Assembly: GCA_003584005.1 (NCBI GenBank)
Contig: QXHL01000002.1
Location: 62,001 to 126,000 of the forward strand
Length of the DNA: 64,000 nucleotides
DNA from: Alicyclobacillaceae bacterium I2511
GTDB taxonomy: Bacteria; Bacillota; Bacilli; Alicyclobacillales; Alicyclobacillaceae
Direction: 5' to 3'
A program made the position numbers and the translations under genes. A model generated the notes under the pieces. It saw only the letters and a list, made by a program, of their open reading frames with translations, searched no databases and was not told the origin of the DNA. This document shows positions 8,656 to 17,230 of this stretch, one piece after another; position 1 is the first letter of the stretch, and every line of letters begins with the position of its first letter.

Positions 8656-9197
8656 TCTGAATCCCCCCGTTCACCATCCCAAACGGAACGCAATTGCAAG
8701 CGGGCTGCATGTAACCGGGAACGTACTGTGCCTAACGGAATATCAAGCACATCGGCAATTTCTTTGTAGTCTAAGCCATCCAACTCCCTCAAAACCAGAA
8801 TCACACGATGTTCTGGAGACAAGCGAGCCAGAGCCGCAGCCAAATCCAATGTAGTGTCTACCCTACCTGTGGGGTCTGGCACTGCCGCCGTGTAAAGCTT
8901 GTCTTCGTCCCTCACTGCGGCTTCAAAACGTTTCCTTTTCTGGAGTAAATTTAAGGAGGTGCGAACCGCAATGGTAGCAAGCCATGTAGGAAACGTGCGT
9001 TCCTCTTTCAAATTGCGCAGAGACGTAAATGCCTTTACAAAAGTTTCTTGCACTGCATCCTCTGCGTCCGGTCCCGGCCGAAGCACTCCTGCCGCCGTTC
9101 GATAGACATAGTGCTTGTAATTGCGAACCAAGGTGGTGAATGCCTCGGTGTCTCCACGTTTAGCGGCGCGGATTAACCTTAGGTCTTGTTCATCCAA
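8652..9197 (-). CDS. ECF RNA polymerase sigma factor (SigW/RpoE type)
   Basis: A 181-residue sigma-70 family protein with region 2 (YKHYVYRTAAGVL, DAEDAVQETFVKAF, TFPTWLATIAVRT) and region 4 (LSPEHRVILVLRELDGLDY, KEIADVLDIPLGTVRSRLHA). Regions 1 and 3 are absent, as in ECF factors. The reading frame stays open upstream to 9305, but I chose TTG at 9197 because AGGGGTGAG precedes it at good spacing and the protein then begins with the usual DEQDLRLIRAAKRGD. It heads a three-gene operon with the anti-sigma and a membrane protein. It resembles the SigW branch that responds to envelope stress. Confidence 0.88.
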   Translation of the reverse strand: MDEQDLRLIRAAKRGDTEAFTTLVRNYKHYVYRTAAGVLRPGPDAEDAVQETFVKAFTSLRNLKEERTFPTWLATIAVRTSLNLLQKRKRFEAAVRDEDKLYTAAVPDPTGRVDTTLDLAAALARLSPEHRVILVLRELDGLDYKEIADVLDIPLGTVRSRLHAARLQLRSVWDGERGDSE

Positions 9198-9387
9198 TAA
9201 GCACTCACCCCTGAAGTCGGGAAGAGTCCACTTACGACCCCTCCACAAAGCATAGTGTGTTTCCGTTCCGGTTTGGTTCACCCGGGAAATGTGGTGTCTG
9301 TGCAACGTGTCCTACGTGGATTCCAATTGCCCCATGATTGTGTCGACTTAAAGATGAGCGACTTAGTCCCGAGAGTCAAGTCTTATG

Positions 9388-12300
9388 CTAACACTTGCTG
9401 TATCCACACGCCTCACACTCATAACACCCACCCGTGCGCACCAGTGCATGCTGGTGACAATTGGGACAAAGGTCCTTGCCAATCCCATATGAGCGCAGTG
9501 ATACCTTACTCGTTTCGTCGACGAATTCAACGGGCTGGCTACTCGACTCAGTCGTGGCCGTTTCCTCATCCTGAGCAAAATCCACACCGGTCTTACGCAG
9601 CGGAAACGTCTCGGAATGCTCAATGACAGCTTTCGCAATGGCGTCAGGCACAGAAGTAATCCGCCGATCCCCAAATCCAACGGCCGATTGGCCCCCGATA
9701 CCGCTAAAGTGCTTGACCAATTCCGCTTCTTTGTTAGGATTGCGGGAATCTCGGAGATATAACGTGATGGCTCGCCCAAGTGCCTCATTGGCCGCGTACA
9801 CATCACTGCCCGCTTTTCCAATGTTTACAAACATTTCCAATGCCACGTGTTCTTCTGGGTCATCGTTAATTGTAATGTAGGCCTTACCTAAGGGGGTTTC
9901 TTTGCGATATGTAGCCCCATACAGCACATCCGGGCGCTTTCTCGGGATATAGGGAACGAGATCAACACTCGTTGGCTGATGATCCGACCAAGAAGAAACA
10001 GTCTCCGCTGCAACATAAATTTTTTCTTGCTCCTGTGCGACATCTGTCGGCATTAGAGAAGTGGAAGAGTCCCTCAAATCCGTAGACTCAGTTTCATTCT
10101 CTGTCCAATCTAATTTGTCCTCTTTCAGGGACAACACCTGCTCGGACCGAGATCCGTCCCGATAAATGGTTATTCCCTTACACCCCAGATCGTAAGCCAA
10201 GTCATACAGGCGCAGGGTATTTTCCACCGTATAAGAATTGGGCGCATTACAGGTTTTAGAAATTGAACTGTCAATCCACCGCTGCAAAGCTCCTTGAACG
10301 CGCACGTGTGCTTCCGGTGTCAAATCCATAGCAGTTACAAACCACTTTGGCAATGAAACCTCCTCACTGTGTGACTCATAATACTCTGCAACCACGCTGG
10401 CGTGCTCTTCAAACATTCCCAACCGAGAGTTGCGAAAATAGCTCCAGGCATAATAGGGCTCACACCCCGTAGAACACCCCACCATGGTCCCCGTAGTACC
10501 TGTAGGTGCAATCGTCATGGTGGTGACATTACGTACTCCGTAGCGACGAATGGCTTCTGTTACATGGGGACGTTCTTGGGCCATCTGCATCATGTAACCG
10601 GACTGCAAAAATTTTTCTACATCAAAGGCTGGAAAGGATCCATTTTCTTTAGCCAATTCCACAGACTCCAGATAACACCACTCTGCCATCATGCCCATCA
10701 ATACATCAATAAAGTGAACGGATTCTTCCGAGCCGTACAGAATGCCCAGATACAACAGTAAATCATGTAGCCCCATAATCCCCAAACCAATCCGTCGTTC
10801 ACTCATCTGCGTCTGTCGATTTGCCGCGAATGGATAGTAGGTAGCATCAATCACTGCATCTTGAAAGCGAATCCCCGTGCGTGTGACATTTTCGAGCTCT
10901 TCCCATTTAATATGGTGAAGGAAAAACTCGGTCCGCTCCTGGTCAAAATACCGCTCCAGCCAACCGCGAATAATCTGCTTTTTTGTGGTATCCGCAAACT
11001 CTATCGTTTCGCCGGTATCGGCAAACCCTGTTGCAAACTGTTTCAACACGACGGCCCCTAAATTACAAATTCCATTTGCCGGCAGCGGCTGTTCCCCGCA
11101 GGGATTTGTGGCCACCAAGGGATTGTAATAATAGGAGTTAGACATGCGATTAGCTCGACCCAAAAATACCACGCCAGGTTCTGCAGACTTCCAGGCCGAC
11201 GCCACCAAAGTATCCCACAACTCCTGGGCCGTCAGGGCTACAGTTGCCTGAAATGGTTTGTCCAACTCTAACCACTCGTCAAAATCCCCATTAAAATCCC
11301 GCCACAGTTCTTGAGGAACAAATCCAATTTCCCATTTTTCTCTTTTAGCCTTGGCCGCCATGAAAGTTTCGGACACCCCTACAGAAATATTAGCTCCGGT
11401 GATGACTCCCTCCACCTGCTTGGCTCGAATAAATTTCAGAATATCGGCATGCCGATCATTCAAAATAAGCATCAGCGCTCCCCTTCGTGAGCCTCCCTGA
11501 AGGGTTAACTGACAACCTACGCTCATGATTTCGCCGACTCCCACCGGACCAAATCCATCTCCAAACACCTGATTCCCCTTGTCGTACAAAAGTCCCCAGG
11601 AGAAGGCACCACTGGACCGTCCATTGACACCCCGCACATAACTATATCGAGGCCGCAAGGACGAAAGAACCACCGACACTCGTTTACCAGAAGCCATCCA
11701 TTCCCACATGTCCCCTAAAGTTGATGCGATGGTACTGCGCTGATCCCCCGGGTAGAGTGTGGTGCCGAGCACCTCGTTAAGTACCAAGGCCCCACTGTGC
11801 ACAATTCGGTCATACAGTTCCCGGGCAGAAACACTTGACAACCACTGCACCGGATGTCCCTGGGATAGCCAGTCCTCCAAACGACCCTTCCACAGCACAT
11901 CGTATTGGTCCGCTGTGGTATCAGGAAACCCAAATTGCCAAGTGGCGTCCTCTTCAACGGCGCGTAAAAACTCTCGGTTGACCCGTACTACCTTCGTACT
12001 GTTAGGATAGACTGTGTTCAAAAAATCGTCTAAGTCCGCATGCCAAACGTCCATCACTAAGTTTAATTGCACTTGGCGAGGATTCACAGTCACATCTATG
12101 TAGTGGCCCTGTGGTGGGATACGAGACAAATTCATTCCAACACCGCCACTGCGGGCCTGAATTTCCAAAGTTTGCCCAAAAGACTCCGCATAATCTCGCA
12201 TGGTGGGACCCACACTGGGAATTACGAAACAGTTGTAACTGGTGGTCTGCATCCCTGTTCCCAGTGAAGCGTTAATTCGACCGCCAGGGACATATTTCCA

Positions 12301-12708
12301 TCCGCTCTGCAAGTCATAAAACTTTTCTTCCCAGTATTCCGGATTCTGTGTGACCTGTGCTGCTCCTCGTGCCACCCGACGCCACATTTCCCGCGGTGTC
12401 GTTTCCAGCAGAACATCTACCTGTTGTAAGGGCAACACCTCCTGGCTAGCATCCTTCAGTTCCACCGTCACCGTCTGACCGTCCACACCGATGGATACAA
12501 CGCGAGCCAATTCATGGTAAGATCTTTTTTTATCTAATACAGCCACTACGAGGGATCCTACCTGCAGACCTTCTTTTTTAACATCCTTCAGTAAATAGCG
12601 GTCTGCTACAATGCGCTCGCCAGTACTTTGCAAGTGGTCTTCTTTCGTGAAGGGCAGCATGCTACTTTGTGTCGCATCCCTCATTTGAACCTTTATCCTT
12701 GCTTCCAT
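9388..12708 (-). CDS. nrdJ: B12-dependent (class II) ribonucleoside-diphosphate reductase
   Basis: A 1106-residue class II reductase that makes deoxyribonucleotides using adenosylcobalamin as radical source. Visible features are SYNCFVIPSVGPTM, the radical-site loop ATNPCGEQPLPANGICNLG holding the active-site cysteine, SEEVSLPKWFVTAMD, the APTGTTGTMVGCSTGCEP loop, and a C-terminal zinc-type segment CPNCHQHALV...CYECEACGYSKC that fits the TSCPxC-like redox tail. Between ADRYLLKD and TTPREMWRRVA there is an extra ~50-residue, beta-rich segment. AAAGGTG lies before the ATG. It follows nrdR by 17 bp and is almost certainly regulated with it. Confidence 0.95.
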   Translation of the reverse strand: MEARIKVQMRDATQSSMLPFTKEDHLQSTGERIVADRYLLKDVKKEGLQVGSLVVAVLDKKRSYHELARVVSIGVDGQTVTVELKDASQEVLPLQQVDVLLETTPREMWRRVARGAAQVTQNPEYWEEKFYDLQSGWKYVPGGRINASLGTGMQTTSYNCFVIPSVGPTMRDYAESFGQTLEIQARSGGVGMNLSRIPPQGHYIDVTVNPRQVQLNLVMDVWHADLDDFLNTVYPNSTKVVRVNREFLRAVEEDATWQFGFPDTTADQYDVLWKGRLEDWLSQGHPVQWLSSVSARELYDRIVHSGALVLNEVLGTTLYPGDQRSTIASTLGDMWEWMASGKRVSVVLSSLRPRYSYVRGVNGRSSGAFSWGLLYDKGNQVFGDGFGPVGVGEIMSVGCQLTLQGGSRRGALMLILNDRHADILKFIRAKQVEGVITGANISVGVSETFMAAKAKREKWEIGFVPQELWRDFNGDFDEWLELDKPFQATVALTAQELWDTLVASAWKSAEPGVVFLGRANRMSNSYYYNPLVATNPCGEQPLPANGICNLGAVVLKQFATGFADTGETIEFADTTKKQIIRGWLERYFDQERTEFFLHHIKWEELENVTRTGIRFQDAVIDATYYPFAANRQTQMSERRIGLGIMGLHDLLLYLGILYGSEESVHFIDVLMGMMAEWCYLESVELAKENGSFPAFDVEKFLQSGYMMQMAQERPHVTEAIRRYGVRNVTTMTIAPTGTTGTMVGCSTGCEPYYAWSYFRNSRLGMFEEHASVVAEYYESHSEEVSLPKWFVTAMDLTPEAHVRVQGALQRWIDSSISKTCNAPNSYTVENTLRLYDLAYDLGCKGITIYRDGSRSEQVLSLKEDKLDWTENETESTDLRDSSTSLMPTDVAQEQEKIYVAAETVSSWSDHQPTSVDLVPYIPRKRPDVLYGATYRKETPLGKAYITINDDPEEHVALEMFVNIGKAGSDVYAANEALGRAITLYLRDSRNPNKEAELVKHFSGIGGQSAVGFGDRRITSVPDAIAKAVIEHSETFPLRKTGVDFAQDEETATTESSSQPVEFVDETSKVSLRSYGIGKDLCPNCHQHALVRTGGCYECEACGYSKC

Positions 12709-12725
12709 TTTCCCACACCTTTCAA

Positions 12726-13196
12726 CTAGTTTCCAGACGATTCCCGGAGTAGCTTTAATACTTCCTGTGCCAAAGTCTCCACATCTCGAAACTCCCGATA
12801 TACACTGGCGAAGCGCACGTAAGCCACCCCATCTAGATTGCGCAGTGCCTCCATGACGCGTTCTCCAATCACCGCAGAGGAGACCTCCTGTTCATACTCC
12901 AAGCGCAATTCCTGAACCATTTGTTCTACAACTTGGCCAACCTGCTGTGCAGAAATTGGCCGTTTTTCACAGGCCTTTATGAGTCCCCTATACAATTTTT
13001 CATAGGAAAACTCCTCCCGTTTACCGTCTTTCTTGACTACCATTAAAGGTCGCAGTTCCACTCGTTCATAGGTGGTAAACCTGCGACCGCACGCCTCATT
13101 CGCACACTCCCTACGACGGCGAATGGTAGACCCGTCCTCGCCTGCTCTGGATTCAATGACCTTGGAACTATCATGACCACAGTAAGGGCAGCGCAA
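12726..13196 (-). CDS. nrdR: Transcriptional repressor NrdR
   Basis: A 156-residue repressor of ribonucleotide reductase genes. The N-terminal zinc ribbon is RCPYCGHDSSKVIESR...CANEACGRRFTTYERVE, followed by the ATP-cone domain (VVKKDGKREEFSYEKLYRGL, KRPISAQQVGQVVEQ) that senses ATP/dATP. I chose the TTG at 13196 because AAGGATGT sits seven bases before it and NrdR proteins start with M-RCP; an ATG at 13217 would add seven residues. It is cotranscribed with nrdJ just downstream and preceded by palindromic NrdR-box-like sites. Confidence 0.93.
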   Translation of the reverse strand: MRCPYCGHDSSKVIESRAGEDGSTIRRRRECANEACGRRFTTYERVELRPLMVVKKDGKREEFSYEKLYRGLIKACEKRPISAQQVGQVVEQMVQELRLEYEQEVSSAVIGERVMEALRNLDGVAYVRFASVYREFRDVETLAQEVLKLLRESSGN

Positions 13197-13220
13197 TGAA
13201 TTCACATCCTTAAACAAGCG

Positions 13221-13240
13221 AAAACTATATATAGTGTTTT
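13221..13240. promoter_or_regulatory. NrdR box 1 (palindrome ACTATATATAGT)
   Basis: The 12-bp perfect palindrome ACTATATATAGT at 13224-13235, flanked by AAA and GTTTT, matches the known NrdR box core (ACAcTATATATaGTGT). It lies just downstream of the nrdR -10 element, at about the expected transcription start, where bound NrdR would block transcription. Confidence 0.8.
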
Positions 13241-13256
13241 CGCTCTATGGATTTTC

Positions 13257-13286
13257 ATTATACACGCTATATGTCGGGAATAACAA
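13257..13286 (-). promoter_or_regulatory. nrdR-nrdJ promoter
   Basis: On the minus strand TTGTTA (13281-13286) and TATAAT (13257-13262) are separated by 18 bp, a good sigma-A type promoter. It is about 60 bp upstream of the chosen nrdR start and is embraced by two NrdR-like boxes. Confidence 0.75.
13262..13277. promoter_or_regulatory. NrdR box 2 (degenerate)
   Basis: ACACGCTATATGTCGG reads on the minus strand as a 10-of-16 match to the NrdR box. It fills the spacer between -35 and -10. Its centre is about 40 bp, close to four helical turns, from the centre of box 1; NrdR boxes are known to occur as phased pairs. Confidence 0.55.
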
Positions 13287-13325
13287 GGCTGATTGAAAGT
13301 GTAGAGAGATGAAAGTGTGAAGGCA

Positions 13326-14114
13326 TTAGAAGAGACTGGCTACAGAATCCCATACTTCGTCCGCCAGTGTGTTAGCCGTGGAACACATTGTCCCCGTCCG
13401 CACCTGAATGGTATAAACCCCAGCCTGCCGGCCACAAGCCAGGTCCGTGTCTGGGTTATCCCCAATCAGCAATACCTCATCCGGGGGTACCCCAATTTTT
13501 TGCAACGCATAATCCACAAAACCCGGATTCGGCTTGCCTACCACATAAGGGGTCACCCCGGTGGCCGCCGTAACAATGCTTCCCACAGCACCATTACCAG
13601 GAATGAATCCTTCCACCACGGGTACCTGCAAATCTGCATTGGTCAAGATGAACTCACCCAACCGATTTACCAAACGGCTAAACTGTGCCAATTGTTGATA
13701 AGTCACCTGACGATCGAGTCCCATGACAGCGGCTGAAAGCCCCTCATGAAAGCCTTCCTCTCGGGGGGAACAAGCCTGTAAGCCCACTTCTCGCAACGCG
13801 GTTTGCAACCCCAACTCACCAATGAACCCAACCGTATCTTCGCCAACCCTTTTCCGGATGTAGACCGCTGTTGCCTGTGCGGACGTACATACTTCTGTAG
13901 CCTTAGCGACAATCCCCATGGATTGTAGATGGCTCACCACCTGCAACGGCGTACGAGTCGCATTGTTGGTGAAAAATACTGGCTGAATTCCCTGTACCCG
14001 CAATCGATACACGAATTCCACAGCCCCAGGAATCACGCTGTTACCCCGATACAAAGTTCCATCCAAATCTAATAAAGCTGCACGCCAAACTCGCTGCCGA
14101 TGCAATCCCTCCAT
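13326..14114 (-). CDS. HAD-superfamily phosphatase, NagD/glycerol-1-phosphatase type
   Basis: A 262-residue HAD phosphatase. The nucleophile motif is LLDLDGTLYRG, motif II lies in VFFTNNATRTP, and the C-terminal motifs are VVGKPNPGFVDYAL and EVLLIGDNPDTDLACG. The mid-chain cap places it in the IIA subfamily (NagD, phosphoglycolate phosphatase-like, p-nitrophenyl phosphatase). The substrate cannot be told from sequence. The ATG at 14114 immediately follows the stop of the adenosyltransferase gene, so the two form an operon. Confidence 0.85.
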   Translation of the reverse strand: MEGLHRQRVWRAALLDLDGTLYRGNSVIPGAVEFVYRLRVQGIQPVFFTNNATRTPLQVVSHLQSMGIVAKATEVCTSAQATAVYIRKRVGEDTVGFIGELGLQTALREVGLQACSPREEGFHEGLSAAVMGLDRQVTYQQLAQFSRLVNRLGEFILTNADLQVPVVEGFIPGNGAVGSIVTAATGVTPYVVGKPNPGFVDYALQKIGVPPDEVLLIGDNPDTDLACGRQAGVYTIQVRTGTMCSTANTLADEVWDSVASLF

Positions 14115-14115
14115 G

Positions 14116-14703
14116 TTATTGCTCAAATGTCTGGAGGGGGTTAGTCTTCTGCGATTGAAAATCAACCCCTGGTTCCTGCCAGTTTGTACGTCGATTAACA
14201 CATCGGGCCAGCACAAACAGCAGATCTGACAGTCGGTTGAGATATTTTTGCAAATCAGCGGATACGGTTTCCTGTCGGGACAGAGCCACCACCATGCGTT
14301 CAGCCCGCCGTGTCACCGTCCGAGTATGATGCAAAGCCGCCGCAGCAGGGTGCCCACCAGGCAATACAAATTGGTGGAGAGGGGTATTTTCACTCTCCAC
14401 CCGATCTATTATTTGTTCCAACAGATTTACATCATCGGCAGTAATAAACAAACCGTCCCGTTTATCTTCCGGCGTTGCAAGGTCTCGACCCACGTCAAAT
14501 AGATCCCGCTGCACCCGCGTCAAATAGGAATGCAAATCTACATATGAGGTTTCTTCCGGCAACAGGGCAATTGCCAAACCGATGCTGGAATTTGCCTCGT
14601 CCACCGTCCCGTAAGCCTGTACCCGCAGGGCATCTTTGTCCACTCGATGGCCGTAAATTAAACTGGTCTGGCCCGCATCCCCGGACCGCGTATAAATTTT
14701 CAT
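14116..14703 (-). CDS. Cob(I)yrinic acid a,c-diamide adenosyltransferase, PduO type
   Basis: A 195-residue ATP:cob(I)alamin adenosyltransferase. The N-terminal ATP site is TRSGDAGQTSLIYG, followed by VQAYGTVDEANSSIGLA, and the C-terminal helical motifs are LPGGHPAAAALHHTRTVTRRAER and YLNRLSDLLFVLARCVNR (in parts), with the arginine and aspartate positions of the family. It makes adenosylcobalamin, the cofactor needed by the NrdJ reductase encoded nearby. The ATG at 14703 follows GTGAGGCG; a longer upstream extension in frame has no homology-like features. Confidence 0.92.
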   Translation of the reverse strand: MKIYTRSGDAGQTSLIYGHRVDKDALRVQAYGTVDEANSSIGLAIALLPEETSYVDLHSYLTRVQRDLFDVGRDLATPEDKRDGLFITADDVNLLEQIIDRVESENTPLHQFVLPGGHPAAAALHHTRTVTRRAERMVVALSRQETVSADLQKYLNRLSDLLFVLARCVNRRTNWQEPGVDFQSQKTNPLQTFEQ

Positions 14704-14787
14704 GATGATCGCCTCACTCTGGCATCCTTTGCTTCCCCATAGTACCATGAAACCGAAACCCAAACAGCATCTTGGAGGCACACCCTA

Positions 14788-15669
14788 ATGGACACATCCA
14801 AGGCGTTACCCATGCTTCCCATGTCTGCTCACGTCGTGCAAGTGCCCATCCCCGCGGCCACTCTACCCCCAGAGAGTGAAACCAATACCTATCTCATTTT
14901 AGATGCACATGTCGGAACGCGAGAGGCTGTACTAGTAGATGCCGGAAGCAGCAATCCACTGCATCTCCAGCGATTACTGGATCTTTTATCACAATTAGGA
15001 ATCCGTCACGTCAAAGCCTTGGTTGCAACCCACTATCATCCAGACCACGTGTGTGGATTCCCAGCCTTGCAGGAGTTGTTACAGGCGCCTATTTTTGTTC
15101 ATGAAGCGGATTTACAAGGAGCATTACAGGTATTTGCGTGCAGCAATGTTCACAGTCTGACTGTCTACCCCTTACCCGATGAACTGTCTGTGGGAAGCAT
15201 TTCGTTGAAAATGCGCCACGCACCCGGTCATACCCATGGACATATTCACGTCGAAATTGCAGCCGATGCCGTAGTCCTCGTAGGAGACCATCTGTCTGGG
15301 TTGGGCACGGTGTGGATTGGCCCACCCGATGGCCACATGCAAACCTATTATGAAGCCTTAACGTCATTGATGGCAGGACCCTGGGAAGTCGCGGGGCCGG
15401 GACATGGTGCACCGTTGATGGACGTGCCACAGGCTGCACAAACATTGTTGGCCCGCCGTCATACCCGAGAAGAACAAATTCTCAGTTTACTGCAAGCAGG
15501 ACCACAAAACCGTTTCTGGCTCACTCAGGCCATCTACTCCGCCACCGTGTTGGCACAAGCCCGTGGGGTCGCAGAACGGACAATTCAGGCCCACCTACAG
15601 TACCTGTTAGAAAATGGACGTTTGAGACGAGAGTACCTTCCAAACACAGGTTTCGTTTATTACCTATGA
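14788..15669 (+). CDS. MBL-fold metallo-hydrolase, glyoxalase II-like
   Basis: A 293-residue metallo-beta-lactamase fold protein. The metal motif THYHPDHVCG, the next histidine in APGHTHGHIHVE, the aspartate in VLVGDHLSG, and the later GPGHGAPL complete a dinuclear zinc site. The C-terminal ~60 residues (ILSLLQAGPQNRFWLTQAIY...VAERTIQAHLQYLLENGRL) look like a winged-helix tail, as in the LACTB2/RNase-like group. GGAGG lies a few bases before the ATG. It diverges from the adenosyltransferase operon. The substrate is unknown. Confidence 0.82.
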   Translation: MDTSKALPMLPMSAHVVQVPIPAATLPPESETNTYLILDAHVGTREAVLVDAGSSNPLHLQRLLDLLSQLGIRHVKALVATHYHPDHVCGFPALQELLQAPIFVHEADLQGALQVFACSNVHSLTVYPLPDELSVGSISLKMRHAPGHTHGHIHVEIAADAVVLVGDHLSGLGTVWIGPPDGHMQTYYEALTSLMAGPWEVAGPGHGAPLMDVPQAAQTLLARRHTREEQILSLLQAGPQNRFWLTQAIYSATVLAQARGVAERTIQAHLQYLLENGRLRREYLPNTGFVYYL

Positions 15670-15688
15670 AAACTAGGCGGAACTTAGG

Positions 15689-16540
15689 TTAGTGCCCAGC
15701 GAAGTGATACTCGCCGCGGAAAATTTCCACTGCCTCGCCAGACATCCAAATCCTCCCCTCACGAACTTCGATTTCTAAATCCCCCCCTAAAAGGTGCACC
15801 ACCACCTTGTCCTCCAGCAATCCCTTAGCAACTCCCACGGCAACACTGGCACATGCCCCTGTTCCGCAGGCAAAGGTTATGCCTGATCCCCTTTCCCAGA
15901 CTCTAAAATCCAATTCTTCGCGGTTCCTGGGTGACACAAACTCGACATTAATTCGCTGTGGAAAATAGGAGTGGTTTTCTACCTGTGGCCCAAAGTCAGC
16001 CACCGGGAAGTCTTTTGCATCCGGCACAAATACTACAAAGTGAGGGTTTCCCATGGACACCATTGTTCCCTGTAAAGACGTTTGACCAGGCAAGGGAAGT
16101 GCAGTTTCCACGCGACCGATTGGCATGGGCCCCAGATACCCCACAGCCTCTGGCCCAAAAACTGCAGGTCCCATATCCACAGTCACCCGATGCACGTCTC
16201 CATCTTCCATCGGAAATACTTGCACACCCACCACGCCCGCCAGAGTTTCAATCTTAAATTCTGAAGTTGTCACATAACCGCGGTCATATACATATTTGGC
16301 CACACACCTCAGACCGTTTCCACAGGTTTCTGCTTCCGAACCATCCGCATTAAAGATGCGCATTCGCACCTCTGCAACCTCAGAAGGACTCACGAGAATT
16401 AGTCCATCCGACCCAATCCCTTTGCGAACATCACTCACTTGTCGCACTAAATCAGGAAGTTCTATGTCTTTCAGAGACTCTTCCCATTCGCTAATGTAGA
16501 TGTAGTTATTGCCTAAAGCATGCATCTTTGTCACTCGCAT
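15689..16540 (-). CDS. dapF: Diaminopimelate epimerase
   Basis: A 283-residue PLP-independent epimerase that converts LL- to meso-diaminopimelate for lysine and peptidoglycan synthesis. It starts RVTKMHALGNNYIYI. The first catalytic cysteine lies in NADGSEAETCGNGLRCVAKY and the second in ITFACGTGACASVAVG, both conserved. GGAGGGG precedes the ATG. The gene stands alone, convergent with the MBL-fold gene 20 bp away. Confidence 0.95.
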   Translation of the reverse strand: MRVTKMHALGNNYIYISEWEESLKDIELPDLVRQVSDVRKGIGSDGLILVSPSEVAEVRMRIFNADGSEAETCGNGLRCVAKYVYDRGYVTTSEFKIETLAGVVGVQVFPMEDGDVHRVTVDMGPAVFGPEAVGYLGPMPIGRVETALPLPGQTSLQGTMVSMGNPHFVVFVPDAKDFPVADFGPQVENHSYFPQRINVEFVSPRNREELDFRVWERGSGITFACGTGACASVAVGVAKGLLEDKVVVHLLGGDLEIEVREGRIWMSGEAVEIFRGEYHFAGH

Positions 16541-16620
16541 ATGCGGCCCCTCCCACCACTAAGTTGGTCATTGCCGTCAGTTTATCATAAAGAATTTACT
16601 TAAAAAACGGCTGCGTTACC

Positions 16621-16649
16621 TTGCAAGCACGGGATGCACCTGTTATAAT
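16621..16649 (+). promoter_or_regulatory. Promoter of tRNA-Leu gene
   Basis: TTGCAA (16621-16626) and TATAAT (16644-16649) with a 17-bp spacer, ending 21 bp before the mature tRNA 5' end. Confidence 0.7.
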
Positions 16650-16670
16650 TTATGACGTTGTCAGTCACGA

Positions 16671-16757
16671 GCGGTCGTGGCGGAATCGGCAGACGCGCAA
16701 GATTCAGGTTCTTGTGCCCGTCAGGGCGTGGAGGTTCAAGTCCTCTCGACCGCACCA
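16671..16757 (+). tRNA. tRNA-Leu (anticodon CAG)
   Basis: The acceptor stem GCGGTCG pairs with CGACCGC, followed by A and an encoded CCA. The anticodon stem-loop is CAAGA-TTCAGGT-TCTTG, giving anticodon CAG. A long variable arm (GCCCGTCAGGGC) marks a class II leucine tRNA, and the T-loop is GGTTCAAGTCC. The D-arm has GGCGGAATCGGCAGACGC. It is followed directly by a terminator. Confidence 0.96.
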
Positions 16758-16763
16758 ATACAT

Positions 16764-16804
16764 CGCGATATTTCAAGAAGTCACTTGAAATATCGCGTTT
16801 TTTA
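16764..16804 (+). terminator. Intrinsic terminator of tRNA-Leu
   Basis: CGCGATATTTCAAG (16764-16777) pairs perfectly with CTTGAAATATCGCG (16784-16797), followed by TTTTTTAT. It lies seven bases after the CCA end. Confidence 0.9.
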
Positions 16805-16942
16805 TGCGATTTTATAGCGATTTTCAATTATTGGAAAAGAAATGTAACAGTCCAAAGGATATATTTAATCGACATGTCAATGCCAAAAATCCTCTAAATT
16901 CGAGCTATCCGTTACAAAAAACTCACAAATCAAATATTCTCC

Positions 16943-16973
16943 TTGACATTTAGCCACATTCATCTGATAGAAT
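16943..16973 (+). promoter_or_regulatory. Possible promoter for small membrane protein gene
   Basis: TTGACA (16943-16948) and TAGAAT (16968-16973), spacer 19 bp, which is long. A leader with an AAGGACC/GGTCCTT hairpin (around 17012-17030) follows before the small gene at 17081. Confidence 0.45.
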
Positions 16974-17080
16974 TAACTTACACACCCTGTGTGTACACGG
17001 GGTGTCATGGTAAGGACCACAAGGTCCTTGTCATAAAATTCCATCCGCAACTAAGGGATGGTTTAAGTAGGTGATAGACT

Positions 17081-17230
17081 GTGGCTAGGAAATCAAATCG
17101 GCAGGTAGATCTGAATCCCATTGTGCAGTTCGAAACCGTTTGGAAGATTGCTGAAAGGATTTCCACTGCTGTAGCATTTTTACTTGTCTTTGGAACTGTG
17201 GGAGCTATCTCCGCACACGCTTTCATTTAA
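17081..17230 (+). CDS. 49-residue single-pass membrane protein, unknown function
   Basis: A GTG at 17081 opens a 49-residue frame that starts MARKSNRQVDLNPIVQF and ends in one hydrophobic helix (STAVAFLLVFGTVGAISAHAF). AGGTGA lies six bases before the GTG, and a promoter-like pair and hairpin leader lie upstream, all of which support expression. The basic N-terminus suggests an N-in orientation. I do not recognise the family. It is too short for most gene callers. The flanking stretch 17231-17335 shows nothing further. Confidence 0.55.
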   Translation: MARKSNRQVDLNPIVQFETVWKIAERISTAVAFLLVFGTVGAISAHAFI

